Shown in pieces: positions 39,480 through 51,500 of a DNA stretch of 64,000 bases (its first letter is position 1; the number at the start of each line of letters is the position of its first letter). Below the pieces are notes generated by a model. The model did no database searches and had not been told where the DNA came from. It saw nothing but the letters and a program-made list of their open reading frames with translations. Source of the stretch: Blattamonas nauphoetae. Taxonomy: Eukaryota > Preaxostyla > Oxymonadida. Where the stretch lies: assembly GCA_033064195.1 (NCBI GenBank), contig JARBJD010000056.1, positions 1-64,000 on the forward strand, read 5' to 3'. The position numbers and the translations under genes are program-made.

Positions 39480-41242
39480 TAGCATTTTTTTGTAATTGTT
39501 CATAGAAGCTGGCAAAAATAACCGAAGAGAAGAGCCTTCCCACGTTCGTACGAGCTTCCTATAGACACCCCGATACTCCTTTGGGGATCGTTCTATCGCG
39601 ATCCTTCTAAATGACTGCTGCTGGCGCAGTCCTTGAAGGGTTAAGTCCTGGGTGGGCATGATTTACGGGCACATCTAAGTGCTGCCAACATGAACCCCGG
39701 GGACAATCTTTCGATCATCCGTCTCCAATCCAACCTCCAATTCGTTCTGCGCATCAGTCACCAGGGCACCATTTTGCCTGAGTATCTTGGAACATTACGT
39801 CGAGGGCTCAATACTTGAACTTGGCCAACAACTCCTCTTCATATACAGATTAAAAAATCAGAAAGTTAAAAAAGTTTAACGTTTATTTTTGGATCACCCA
39901 TATCTCAGGAACTACTGCTCAGATCACTCTGAAAACATCAGAAATGAACTCAGCAGATCGGGATTGACCTTGGAAGAGGTTTGTGTGGTCAAAGCTCACA
40001 TTTGTATTTTTCGAACTTTGTCTGGTTCTCCTCTTCATATACACATTAAAAAATCGATAAAAATAAATCAGCGTTAATTTTGAGACTACCCATAACTTCA
40101 GAAATACTTCTCAGATCACACGAAACACATCATATTTAAACTCTTTAGACTGATATTAGCCTTGTCAGAACAATTTTGGATGGTCGCAAAATTAAGGTTA
40201 ACTTTAAAAATTCATTTTTTAATTATCATAAATAAGAGTGAAAAAAGTGAAAAATCAAATTTGACCAAAACAATCCACGGATGGTCCCGATGCATGGGGA
40301 GGTAGTGCACGTAATTCTGGTGCATTCTGAGCATGCTCCTGCGCCGTGGACTTCGCGAAGCTTAGGCTCCTTAGAGACGTTGTGGACCTGTCGATCCAAT
40401 GACACATCAATCGGCATATGGAAATGATGCCAGTTCAATAGTGTGATTAGTGTCAACGTGTCAATGGAAAAATGGGAGAATTTATTTTATTTATAAATCC
40501 ACGGGTCCACAGGTCCACAGGTCCACAGGTCCACATTGCACATTGCACATTGAACAAATATAGAACATCCTATGCTCTAACTAATCTCATTTTTATCATC
40601 TTTGTCAACTGTCACTTTATAGTATGAAGACAATTGTAGCATCAATACTGAAAAGTCCACATAAACAAAACTGATTTATGTAATATGCCAGCTGTGAGCA
40701 TGAAGAATAGTTCTTGTACAAGTCTCCGTATTACTTCCTACGTAGTCGGTGGACTTTGTGGACTTGTGGACCCGTGGACCTGTGGATTTGTAAACAAAAT
40801 AAAATCCATGAATTTCCCATTGACATGTTGACACCAATTGCATTAGGAAACAACCTCCAAATGATCATGCCGATTGATTTGTCAATGAATCCTTTTCCAC
40901 CAAAATGTACACATTCTACCATACCTCTACTCCGTGGACTTTGTGGACTTGTGGACCCGTGGACCTGTGGATTTGTAAACAAAATAAAATCCATGAATTT
41001 CCCATTGACATGTTGACACCAATTGCATTAGGAAACAAACACCAAATGATTGTGCCGATTGATTTGTCAATGAATCGACTTCCAATCATTTTTGGAGTAT
41101 GTTTGATCGAAAAATGTAAGAATTCAGTCCAAAATTCATCAAAATCGAAGAGTCGACAAATGTGTGTTTTTGAGGTCAAAAGTGATTTATTCCGTGCTAT
41201 TGGCGAAGTAGGTATGTATCGGTATCCGTCTTCTATACTACT
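39480..41242. repeat. Right terminal region of the outer Polinton
   Basis: The region has no gene. It holds the subterminal repeat (39562-39803), two related segments of about 100 bp near 39828 and 40029 (CTCCTCTTCATATACA...), and a family of GGTCCAC-containing repeats: an inverted divergent copy at about 40385-40545 including four tandem CAGGTCCACA units, and two direct copies at 40749-40895 and 40934-41080. Apart from the last 13 bp it does not resemble the outer part of the inner arm, so the two Polintons share coding and subterminal DNA but not the distal repeats. Confidence 0.75.
39562..39803 (-). repeat. Subterminal repeat shared by both Polintons, copy 4
   Basis: Reverse orientation. 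It is closest to 8187-8452, sharing GATCATCCGTCTCCAATCCA. Its position just inside the right end of the outer Polinton mirrors that of copy 2 next to the S74 gene. Confidence 0.85.
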
Positions 41243-43650
41243 CCCCCAACCGACAGGACTCGCATCGGTTGTGAGTATGGCTTGTACTGGGGGCTTCGCA
41301 AAGCATGTTGGCTTGTTCTCTGAGATTGCTGTCTTCCAGAAGGTTAACTCTCCAATTATTGATGGGTTCAGAGTCACCGTCCCACTCCATCCGCTGCGTC
41401 TCACTGCTCCATCTTTCAGTTTCGACAGCTTCACTAGGAAGAGACTCGCGTCTGGGATTGACTTGCGGAGGAAAGACAGTTGACCGAGGAGAGATGCGAG
41501 CCATCTGACGGGAATTGTAATTCAAAGGAGAGTGTATGAGAGTGTCCTTCTTATCGATTTTAACAGTGCCGTTCGCCTTGATGTCGGTATTTGAATCGTT
41601 TGTTGAGGGGCCGAGAGAGTCCAGCCCAAAAAGTTGATTGTGGAAGTTGGGGTGAGCTGGCATTTGTCCAGTGACAGGTGAAACCCCAGTGATTGGAGGA
41701 AACGACAAGCCTCCTGAGTGTTCCTCTCCGCGTCCTCCATCGAAGGAGATATCAGTAGAATATCGTCGATGTAGAAGACGATTGGTATGTTGAGGCTGGA
41801 TCTGAGTGCCTTTATCGCAATCTTCATCACTTTGGAGAAGAGGCGCGGGGCCACGGATATTCCGAAGGGCATGCCCGAGTATTTGAAAGTCCTTCCAAGA
41901 AACCTGAAACACAGGAACGGTTGTAGGTTCGGTGGAACTGTGAGATGACTGAATGCAGACTGAATATCGATTGTCGTGAAGAATGACCCCTTTGTCGTGT
42001 ATTCCATGGCTGTGGTGATTGACTCCATTTTGAAGTGTGGAGTTCGGATTTCCATATTTAGGCGGCTGGCATCTAGTACTTTGCGAAACTTTCCGTTTGA
42101 TTTGGAGACATGGAATGTTGGCAGTATCAGCTTGGCGTCCTTCTCTTCGATCGGACGCACAACACCCTCCAACACCTCTTGATCGAGCAATCTTTGGTAC
42201 TCCCGCACTTGTTCGCAGCTTCCCTTGAAAGAGCGAGCTGGACAGAGTTGAGCAAGTCTTATTTTTGATGACTCGTCTTTCCACTCCCACATCAGCCCTG
42301 CCATGACACGTTGCTTCCCCCCAATCTTCTCCCACTCGTCGACACACCGAATGAGGCTTCCAGTGATCTGACTCTGCGAATGTGGATGGTCAGGCAATTC
42401 TACTTTCCAGATCGGGTGTTGGATCGGGGCTTCGTGAAGCGGGGAGTGTTGAATTTGGCGGGGGGAACTCCGATCCCCCCTTGTGCAAAAACCTGACCAC
42501 CTTGGGGTTGGTTGGACGGAGTCAGCGGAGTCGTCGGATAGGATGGAGTTGTTTGGAGCACTGGACTCGATGAGGCAATTGGGTTGAATGGTAGGGTATT
42601 TCCAGGCGTTTCGCGAAGTCGACCGCGGTGTTGTCAGCGAAATATGCTGCGAGGTTGGAACGGGTTGCAGAGTCGGCTGAGAGTATGATGCATTCTTCGA
42701 TTGTATCAAATATATTGTTCTTTGGCAATAGTTGTTCCATCTGGCGATGCAGGTCGATGAGGAGAGCGACAGTCGTGAGTGAAGACTCCGTGGCTGTGGC
42801 GAGGGCTCGATTTCGTAATGTTGTGACTAAGTGTCCGTCTGAAACCGAGATAATGATTGTTTGATCGATATTGAAAAGTGATTTGGTGATCGCTGTCCTC
42901 GCTGATAGTCGATCTCGTCTATGATTTGACGCAACAGATTCGAGCCACGTTCTGTTGATATTGTTTCATTCTCGCGAGAGTGTTTCTGAAGTTTTTCGAG
43001 TCTGACAAGGAGTTCGTCATTACCATGGTAATGACGATTTTTACTGATCTGACGAACTAGTTTCTTTCGATGTTTGTCAACCCTTGTTTTCTTAGGTTTT
43101 GTCTTGTGCTTCGATTTCCTTGACTGTCTTTTAGGTGATTTATCAGCATGTCTTCGCTTCTCCTTTCTGATGTGTATGGAGTCCGACGTTGATTCAGACG
43201 ATGATGAGGTTGATTGCAATACCTCCTCAATGGCTTTGCGACGATGGTGACGGTGTTCGGATTGTCTCTGCCCAATGTTTCCATGTTCCATCTCGTGTTT
43301 CTGTCCGTGATCGTCGCGATGATGGAGTCGACGGACCAACTTTGGAATGAGTTCGTCGGACTTGCTAACGCTTGAGAATGAATCTTCTTGGCTCGAATCA
43401 GATGTAGGGTCCATTTTGTGACGAATTGATCAGGCCTGCCCGTAGTATTGTTAAGATTGATCACACCACGTCACAGCTACGTCTCATCATGAGAGGAGCA
43501 GCCGGTTTCGTGATGGACCTACTGGAAGGGCGGTCCTCGTCTGCGGTGGTGACTGGTGGGTGGACTGGATAGAGGTGGAGTGTTTGCTGAGGAGGATCGA
43601 GTAGAGAGTGTTTGGGGGATGGTGTCGCATGATTTGATAGTGCTGTCACC
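41243..43650 (-). mobile_element. DIRS-like retroelement, cut by the outer Polinton
   Basis: The minus strand encodes a reverse transcriptase (about 42709-41522) with FRKVLDASRLN, PHFKMESI, TTIDIQSAFSHL, MPFGISVAPRLFSKVM and YIDDILLIS. PHFKMES with LPFGLS-like blocks is typical of the DIRS order, which uses a tyrosine recombinase in place of a DDE integrase. An RNase H of the same type follows (LTTDASPVGWG), and the outer Polinton begins within it. The element is a fossil with a few breaks. The recombinase and the 3' end lie on the far side of the Polinton, before the window. The 5' boundary near 43650 is approximate. Confidence 0.75.
42827..43414 (-). pseudogene. Gag-like basic frame upstream of the DIRS-like reverse transcriptase
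   Basis: A frame of 195 codons rich in Ser, Arg, Lys and His (RRHADKSPKRQSRKSKHKTK), upstream of the reverse transcriptase on the same strand. A second piece nearer the transcriptase (about 42740-42522, IFDTIEECIILSADSATRSN) looks like a structural-protein C-terminus. Position and basic character suggest gag; sequence alone does not prove it. Confidence 0.4.
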
Positions 43651-46015
43651 AGGGCTTTCCAAAAATACCCATAATTTTCTGGGTGACTTCGAAAAAATGG
43701 AAAACAACAAATTGTCTTTAGAAAACTCTGTCAAAGTAAATACATCAAAGATAGACAATATTATAATCTGAAAGTGAAAGTTTCTCCCGATTGATTGAAA
43801 AGATGATAATATACTGCCCGACATGACGACTTGATTCGGCTGTAAAACGGTTGTATTTTACTGAATAAAGAGACAATGTGTTTCACTTTTCTATCAAAGA
43901 TAATTTAGAGAGGTAGAGACCTTGTGACAAAAAATTGGACACCAAAAAATTCTGAATGACGTGAAAACTGTAAAATTAAAAAAATGATGGACATGTTCTT
44001 CACGACATGACACGTGATTCACTTCATCCTACTTGATCCCTCGAACTTTAAATTTTTTTCACTCTACGAGAGGAACACTCGAGGAGGCTGTCACTGAATG
44101 AGAGAACGCTGATTCTAGTACTTTCTTGTGGGATCGAGTTCTCACCTCGCACGATTTTTGGACGAAGGAAGTCTATTGTAACGTAAATCGCATAAATGTC
44201 AAAAATAATTGAAACGAGCGTTCACGAAATGTGTTTGATGAGGTTAAAGTCGGTACTGATTGTTTGAAAGTCTTTCTGACCGATATTGCCCTGTTTGATT
44301 CTGGGAAGTTTTATGTTTTTTCTTGTTTCAACCAACACAATCACTGAGAAGGACCCGAGTGTGGTGGAGAGGGTCCATCTTGGCCTTAGTGAGAAGTTTG
44401 ACGAAAGTGTCAGTGAATGTTTTTCATTCCATGATATTTTCAGACACTCAAAGTTTGTCAGTTTCAACTCATCCCAGCACATCACCAAATCCCGAGTTTT
44501 CTTTGATGATCACACAACCTTGATTCTCAGCGTGGTGTGTCTTTTCTCTTTGTGACTTCTTCACTTTCTCTCGTCCTCTCTCACACAGATTCTTCACATC
44601 GCCAAACAGACAAAACTCTTAAGAGACACATTTCGAAAGAGTGACATTTCCGATGGTGCAGCGATTTTGAAAACGATGGGGCTGAAAGAGAGGAACTCTG
44701 TGACATTTCCTGAAACTGATTCGACTCACTTAGAGGAAGCGTTGGAAAGAACGGTGTGATTTTTTGATTTCGAAATCTGTCTTTCGATGATCGGCTGAAC
44801 TTTATGACACGTTTTTGAATCTGAAATGAACAGAATTCAATGTCTTGACGGTTGCGAGCTGTGGCTGGTTTTTTCTTTTCGCAACTCACTGTCCATCATC
44901 GGTATTCAGCGTATCGGTGTCCTTGGATACTGCATTGACAGAGACATGGAGCGAGCGAGTTGACTTATTTCTTCCTTTTCATTTTCTTCATTCAATCTGC
45001 TTCTATCTATCACTTGACATTCACAATCCTGGACACATTCAAGAGTGATATCGGTTGTGAATCACGTGTCATGTTGTTCGAAGTATGTCCCCCTACAGTA
45101 GCATTTCATGTCATACTCTCTTATTTTTCACTGTTGTTCTTTCAAAAAAATCGCAGAGATGTATAACTCAAGGTAGTTGAAGTGTGTGTAAAATGAATTC
45201 TCAACTCCCTCTTGTTCTGTCAAAAAACAAAAATTGCAGCTGGATCAAGTCGCCGTGACGCGCAGTAAAAAGGGTAAATCTTGATCAGTCCTTCTGAATT
45301 TGAGACTAAGAATGGCGAAAGTTGTGTGAATCTTTGCCGCGATTGTCGGTGATTGCGGAGGAGATGAGAGGATGTTTTCTTTCTTCTTCGTGTCATTGTT
45401 TTTAAGGGAAAGGAGAGTGTGCATGAGTTGCTTGTACTACTGATTTTTTCTTCTTGTTGAGGAATGGTTTGGAATTATAGTAGTGTTGTTGTTGATCTAG
45501 TTCCTTGTATTAGGGATTGTTGTGGGTGAGTGTTGAAAATGATGTTGATCTTGTTCTTCTTCACAGATTGTCGATGATCCTACATAGTCGGCAAAATCCA
45601 CGGACAAACATGATGAATCCAATCGAAGTCAACACGAATAGGGACGTACAGGTCCATACTGTGCAATTTTTTCTCGTCTGGAATACTCGGATCATCACAT
45701 CGTCTGACCCTTGTCGAACTTGGCATGATACCACCCTTTTCTAAGGCGATGATTCATACTGAGAACCACGAAGATATGGAGAACTAATCTCTGGTTCCAA
45801 TTACTTCGATAGCAACGACTTCAAGTGTGATCTCCATTCCTCAACCTTCTCTCCCTCTAATTCACTTTCTTGTAGGTTCTGGATAAAATCCAATGTTTGA
45901 TACAGAAGGTGTTCTGATATTTGTTGGTCCACTCACAGCAGATCACAATCACAACAAATATTGCGTGAAGACTGGTCTCATCTGCTGCATTCCCTCGCCA
46001 CTGCAAATATTACTT
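43651..46015. other. Decayed host-like region, no gene recognised
   Basis: Only short frames are present. A plus-strand stretch at about 44584-44760 (HIAKQTKLLRDTFRKSD, ILKTMGLKERNSVTF) has helical character but no recognised family. T-rich tracts and scattered stops suggest old, decayed coding sequence. Confidence 0.45.
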
Positions 46016-46019
46016 TCAT

Positions 46020-47175
46020 ATGCTCACACATCTTTCTTTCCAAGACTCTTCCTTGAATGAGATCATCTTTTTAGTCAGTCTCCTACTCCTTCAAGTTCTC
46101 ACACAAGAGAACAAGGAATGTACTCCTCGTTTCGCTCAAAACTCGCTCTGCCTCATTGCACTTGTCACCAGTTTGTCCTCCATCGCATTTTATCGACTGA
46201 TTAGTGCCCTTATTCATTCGGTTGTATTTTCTGGAGGATCCGAAACAGCTTGCTCTCCCATCGCTCAAACTCTGTATAAACGGTCTATTTCCGTCAATTG
46301 ATTCCCCAAAACGTGTTAAACACTCTTTTCCCATCCTCTAAGCCACTAACGACTCGCTGTTGACCAAGAACAACATCATGCAACTTCTCATCACCATCCT
46401 GGATCGATTCATCGACATGTGCTTCGACTTAAAGCACACAATTCCTTTGATTCTTCATCTCGTTCTCCTGGTACAACCACATTTCCTTTCAAGCCTGGTA
46501 TGTTCCATCTTTTCTCATCTCTCACGGAAAAAGACTCGGATATCCTGATCGAATGCGATGGCGTGAATGTACTTCTGGATATCAGCGAGAAGACCCTCAA
46601 CAAGGAAATAAAAGAACCAGCCCTGGACATCATTCAGAACGCCACTCCTCCCTCACATTCCTCACTCGCAAAAATTCATTCATCCTCGTCAACCAGCATC
46701 GCTTTCACCATCATCGAGAACATTTCAACGATATTCATGTTCCTCTCCAGTTCTCTGTTCGCACCAACGCTTCTGGAATTGGGTAGTATCACGCCTCTTC
46801 AACTGATCCTGCTTCACGCACACACACTCCTGCACGCACACACACTCAGACGTGCGCACTTGCACACTCACTCACTCCTGCACGCACACACACTTTCTCA
46901 CGCACCCGCACGCCTGCACACTCACGCACACACACTCTCACACGCACGCACTTGCACACTCACACACGTACGCGCACACGCTCACGCACACTCCCACTTC
47001 AATCGAAAATATCATCAGCATTCTCGCTTTCATTCGCTGCGCCGTCTTATCTCTCATCCCAAAGGGCATTCTGACAATTTTGATGTTGGTGACGGTCGAC
47101 TACATCTTTCAGGGGATACTCGACGACTTCGACGACAAGACATTGAACACGTTCGTCACAACTTGCTCCGATTAG
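46020..47175 (+). pseudogene. Decayed helical-repeat host gene (tentative)
   Basis: Plus-strand pieces with leucine-rich helices follow one another: IIFLVSLLLLQVLTQENKEC, CLIALVTSLSSIAFYRLISALI (to about 46300), then FPFKPGMFHLFSSLTEKDS and VNVLLDISEKTLNKEIKEPA (to about 46790), then IISILAFIRCAVLSLIPKG near 47000-47160. They could belong to the same armadillo-like family as 22310-23305. A microsatellite cuts through it and the frame changes, so it is not a working gene. The assignment is weak. Confidence 0.3.
46815..46995. repeat. CA-rich microsatellite/minisatellite
   Basis: Irregular repeats of CACACACTC and CTGCACGCACACACACTC units. The repeats are too short and variable, and lack unique spacers, to be anything other than slippage-derived satellite. 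Confidence 0.9.
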
Positions 47176-48182
47176 ACGGAGTTGATCGTACAGAAGAAGA
47201 TGGCTGAGTCGAAGAAAAAGAACGAAAAGAATTGCACCGTTTCAACAAACAAATCGTTCACAAGAGTCTCACAGTCCTCCTCCATCTCGTTCAGCACTCC
47301 AACAAGTCCACAGTCAGACGCGCGCGTCGGAAACAAGCAGACTCCAGTCACACTCTGTTTGTACACAGCCTTCTCATCGTCCCCCTCGCGCAAATCCTTC
47401 GCATCGTCCCAACCGCGCTCATCCTTCGCATTGTCTCCCTCGCCCGCTTCGGTCACTTCACTCCTCTCACCCGAATCGTTCACATCGCTCATCTCGCCCG
47501 CATCGTTCACTTCACTCCTCCCTCGAAATCAATGATCTGTTTCGTTTTCTTGTTTCATCTTCTTTCTGCCAAGTTTGCTCAGAACCTCTTCGCTTCGATC
47601 CTCAGTTTCTCTCAACGCCTTGTAGGTCTGTTTGCCAACCTCGCAACTCATCCATGATTGTGTTGTTGCCGCGATCAACATCGTACATGTCCTGCGCTCG
47701 TCGAACGGTGACACACTGCCCTTCGATGCTGTTCAAGTGTCGACGTCCTCACTGTAGACGCAGCCAGGATGAAGAAGAACGAGAAGCACTTTGAAAGTGG
47801 ATATGAAATCATCAGGAGTGGGAGACAGGGGAAGAGAAGAGTGCGAAAGTTTTTCAGTTCCATACTGGACACTCTTATTCGATGAGGGATAGGAAAGATG
47901 AAAAGAGACATCGAGAAGATCATTCCTGGCGGTTTGTGTCAAAGTATTATCTCTTCAATCACTTCATGAACCGATTTCTGATTGTGGAATGACTAGAATG
48001 TGATTTTAGAAAGTTTGGACTCATTGAGAAAAATATGGGGAAGTGATCAATCCCGGATCTCGCTATCAAGATGAAATGGTTTCGAATGCTCCAAGGGGAA
48101 TGTTCGCAAGAATTATATCAACATGAAAAATCTTAAATCTGAACAAATTGAGCAAGTCGGCTCCGTGGGTGGAAAGCCCTGG
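47176..48182. other. Low-information host-like region with short serine-rich frames
   Basis: A plus-strand frame at about 47203-47535 is rich in Ser and Thr and contains near-repeats of TCGTTCACTTCACTCCTC-like units (47440-47525), which explains its openness. A second stretch (47530-47660) is leucine- and phenylalanine-rich. Nothing was recognised. Confidence 0.4.
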
Positions 48183-48790
48183 CTGTCACAAAAGCGCCGG
48201 TTTTCAATAAACCGCCATAAATCGAGATTTTTTCTGGGAAATGTTGTTTTGGTGAGAAAATAATCCTGAAAAAATTTCGGAGCTAAAGACCCATTATTGG
48301 GCGCTGTAGCCTCATACAGCAGAATACACACAAAAACCCGAAACTTCACAACGTCATATCTTCACAACCAATCATCCGTTTTCAACCAAATAAAGTGCAT
48401 TTCAGACGGAAAGACCTAGAAAAACAGTTTTTATGAACAAAAAACAAAATTTTGCCTCTGGGAGCATTTTCGAGAACAAATCGGTTTAATGGCTTTTTTC
48501 CAGATACCCTCCTAGAGGCAAAATTTTGTTTTTTGTTCATAAAAATTGTTTTTCTATGTCTTTCCGTCTGAAATGCACTTTATTTGGTTGAAAACGGATG
48601 ATTGGTTGTGAAGATATGACGTTGTGAAGTTTCGGGTTTTTGTGTGTATTCTGCTGTATGAGGCTACAGCGCCCAATAATGGGTCTGTAGCTCCGAAATT
48701 TTTTCAGGATTATTTTCTCACCAAAACTACATTTTCCAGAAAAAATCTCGATATATGGCGGTTTATTGAAAACCGGCGCTTTTGTGACAG
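48183..48790. mobile_element. 608-bp foldback (palindromic) element
   Basis: The sequence CTGTCACAAAAGCGCCGGTT at the left returns as its reverse complement at the right, and almost the whole element is one palindrome with arms of about 265-270 bp and a short centre near 48480. The arms differ at a few positions. No open transposase frame and no clear target duplication are seen; the flanks are CCCTGG and CACTAT. It is probably a non-autonomous DNA transposon of MITE type. Confidence 0.75.
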
Positions 48791-49907
48791 CACTATGACC
48801 GATCCCATGATTCTCTCTTCGAAGTCCGGGATCTTCTCTTGTGCATGTGTGATGAGGCAGCGATTGCCTGTTATGCTGTCAGTGACGGGCTCAAGTGGGC
48901 TGGTGTAAGGAACAGGAAGGGCAGAGTGGCAGCGAAAGGCGAATAAAACGGAAATGACGAATGGCTGAGCGGTTGGATGTATTTCAGACCATCTTTGGGG
49001 TGGGTTGTCTCATACGAAGCAAATCCTTCCAAAGGTGTAAATGGGTTGCGGAGACACGGTAGTGGGAGAAGATCGATGTGTAAATTCAATAGCGTTGACA
49101 ACGAAAGATCATCTCGCATAGTTTTCACGGCGAACAGCGTTTCTGAATGGTGGTTTCGAGAAGCTGGGTACAGAGGGAACATGTCAATAGATGCACGATT
49201 CCCACATAATTCTGATCGTCGGAACACGGACGGAATGGGTGCTTCGTTGAAATGGCGCCACATCCGCCGGCAATGAGATGATGTTCTGAGAAAGTCAATA
49301 ACTCTTTGCTAGTTGTTCAAGATAGTCCTGTCTGGAAAAACTTCGACAAGGCCATGCAGTGCTCGTCTGGTTGGGAATGATGGTGGATCAGTGTGGTCAT
49401 TCAAGGAATAAACGGGTAGAGTTGGAGATGATTCAATCACTCGATATTTCTCATGCTGGCTGGAATTCTGATTCCGAATAACTTCAGGTTCGTAAATGGA
49501 ACTAGGCAATGCAGTCCCCGATGAAACAAAGTCATTATAGAAACACCCTGTTGATCAGGTGTTCTTTTTTTCATGAGTCCACCTTCAGTTATCTCCTTCT
49601 GAAAACGATACTCACGTTGGGTTTGTTGGCGTAAAGAGCAATTCTCGCGCGAGTTCCTCTGACGATGTCACAATGATCTCCAAAGAGCCGGTATACTGGC
49701 GTGACCGGGGTGACCGAGTCACTTTTGGCGAAAAAGTGGTGACGGTCAGTGACCGGGAGTTTTCAAATTATGGGTGAGATCTGATCAAGCGTTTCACGAA
49801 GATCTCCAAAAATGACTTTCAATGGCATGAAATTCAGTGATTGAAGAGAATTTGAGTAAAATGACATTTCTGTCTCCCAATACTCACGAAAGAGGAGCCG
49901 TCCTCTC
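48791..49907. other. Intergenic region, no gene recognised
   Basis: Short frames only. At 49683-49765 it holds one copy of the dispersed GACCGG/GGTCAGTGACC repeat (see 53990-54090). Confidence 0.5.
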
Positions 49908-51500
49908 TCATTTTTCCTGAGTGTTCTGAGAAGAAAAAGACTGGTTTGATCGAGATTGTCTTTCGAATGGGGGCCCTAAAATACAGATGATTCTCTGAAA
50001 ATACATTAATCGAGTGTGTCTAGTGAAATGGTCACCTTCAGCTTCCTCTTTTCCTTCTTCTTCCTTCTCTTCCCAATTTCCTTCAGTTTCACCTTTTTCT
50101 TCGTCTTCTGCGTCACCTTCACCAAATTCTGCTTCAGCATCATTCACTTCATCGTCTTCCTTCATTTCTTCCTCTTTTTCTTCGTTCTCCTCTTCAGCGT
50201 CTTCGTGATCGGGTTGCGAAACGTCTTTCGCGAGCTGTTCTTCGTTTTCTTCATTATCCTGCAGACAGGCAGTATTATCCGTTTTATCATCTTCATTTTC
50301 GTTTTCGTTCCCATTTGGGTCGGTCTTGTCGTTCTGGGTGGAAGGAGGAAACGACAGAGTTTTGATCTCACCCTCCTCATCGTTTCCATCTTCAGCTGCT
50401 CCCTCCTCCTCCAACTCATCCTTTCCGCATTCTTTGTCAGATACTTCGCTTTTTCCTTCCATCTCATCATCCTTTTCATCAATATCTTGATCGGCGGGAT
50501 CGGGTGATTGGATAGCGTCTGGTTGGTCGTCCTCGTCCTTCATGTCCACTTCAATGTCTGAAATTTCCTCATTTTCATCGTTTTCCGCTTCTCCATCAGT
50601 CTTTTCCTCTTCTGATTCTTCAGCCTTTCCATCCCCAAACTCATTCGGAGCTTCCTGTTCAAATGTGCGTGTGCAAACCACCCCGTCCGCTTGCCCGTAC
50701 TTCTCTTCATCAATGTTCGCATCATCTTCAATTTCTTCTTCTTTTCTTTCTTCTTCGTCGTGGTCAGATCCGTCGTCTTGTCCATCTGGTTCATCATCAT
50801 CACATTCTTCATCCCCTTCATTCTTCTCCTGTGTCTCCACATCGCCCTTCACTTCAGCATCTGCGTCTTCTTGTTCGTCCTTTCCATCCTCATCTGCTAC
50901 TTTTTCAGCCTCTTCGATTTCCTCCTCCATTTCTTTCCCTTCCTCCTCATCTTCTTGTTCCTCAGCTTCGATCGTTCCGTCAGCATCATCCGCATGTTCT
51001 TCGGGATGAGTGTCTTTGTCAATGTCGTTGTCCACTTCGATCGGTTTCGACGATTCATCTTGCGCCTGTTCCCCTTCCGATCCTTCGTCGAATTGTTCAT
51101 CATATCCGCCTTCCAGCTCCTCATCTTCACTATTTGCTTGTTCTGTGTCGGATTCTTCCATGTTTCCGTTATCATTATCTTCTGGTTGTATCGACTGTTC
51201 TGGATCGACATCTCCTTCATCTTCAGCTTCTTCTTCGTCGACATTTTGATCCTCCTCCAAATCTCCGTGTTCAGACTCCAAGATTTCGCTTTCAAATCGT
51301 TCTTCTCCCAATTCTTCAGTTTTGCATTCAGCGTCCAAACCATCCTGTCCCTCCACTTCTCCAGCATCTTCTAGTGCATTCGCAATGTTTTCAGACATCT
51401 CTTCCTCAAATTGATCATCGAACACGTTGTCTTCTTTCTCTTCGTTCTCTTCTTCCGCTTGTTCCTCATGGTTGTCTTCTTCGCAGTCTCAGCTTGCATT
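49908..51500 (-). CDS. Acidic Glu/Asp-rich host protein, 5' end interrupted
   Basis: An open frame of more than 500 codons, most of it Glu and Asp with scattered Ala, Gly and Gln (DDQFEEEMSENIANALEDAG, EEQEDEEEGKEMEEEIEEAE). It stays open upstream to about 51487, close to where the palindromic mariner-like copy begins at 51501. A short minus-strand frame beyond that insert (53060-52882) ends NNTSGQIEDDY and could be its continuation. Acidic regions that begin with an SDQIEDE-like stretch occur in midasin, the ribosome-assembly AAA protein, but no AAA or MIDAS domain is visible. Near the 3' end, GTGACC...TTTTCAG (about 50027-49987) could be a short intron. Confidence 0.5.

Larger units (their letters stand above)
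1..41242 (+). mobile_element. Outer Polinton (Maverick), left end outside the window
   Basis: This is a Polinton whose genes read mainly on the plus strand: polymerase end, integrase, coiled-coil protein, ATPase (opposite), 317-aa protein, 207-aa protein, small MAPG proteins, two capsid proteins and a 137-aa protein. It is split into 1-6082 and 33599-41242 by the inner Polinton, and again by a mariner-like palindrome. The right end is placed at 41242 because CTTCTATACTACT there matches the terminus of the inner Polinton exactly, and because the DIRS-like reading frame resumes at the next base. The expected 6-bp duplication would be CCCCCA (41243-41248), but its partner lies outside. It is a fossil with several breaks, older than the element inside it. 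Capsid and ATPase genes mean it is virus-like in gene content. Confidence 0.88.

Noticed and set aside
46815-46995. CRISPR-like regular repeats
   Set aside because: The units are short CA-rich satellites without unique spacers, and the window is eukaryotic.
48183-48790. A conserved small protein gene (MKFRVFVCILLYEATAPNNG) present twice
   Set aside because: The two frames are mirror images of one palindrome.
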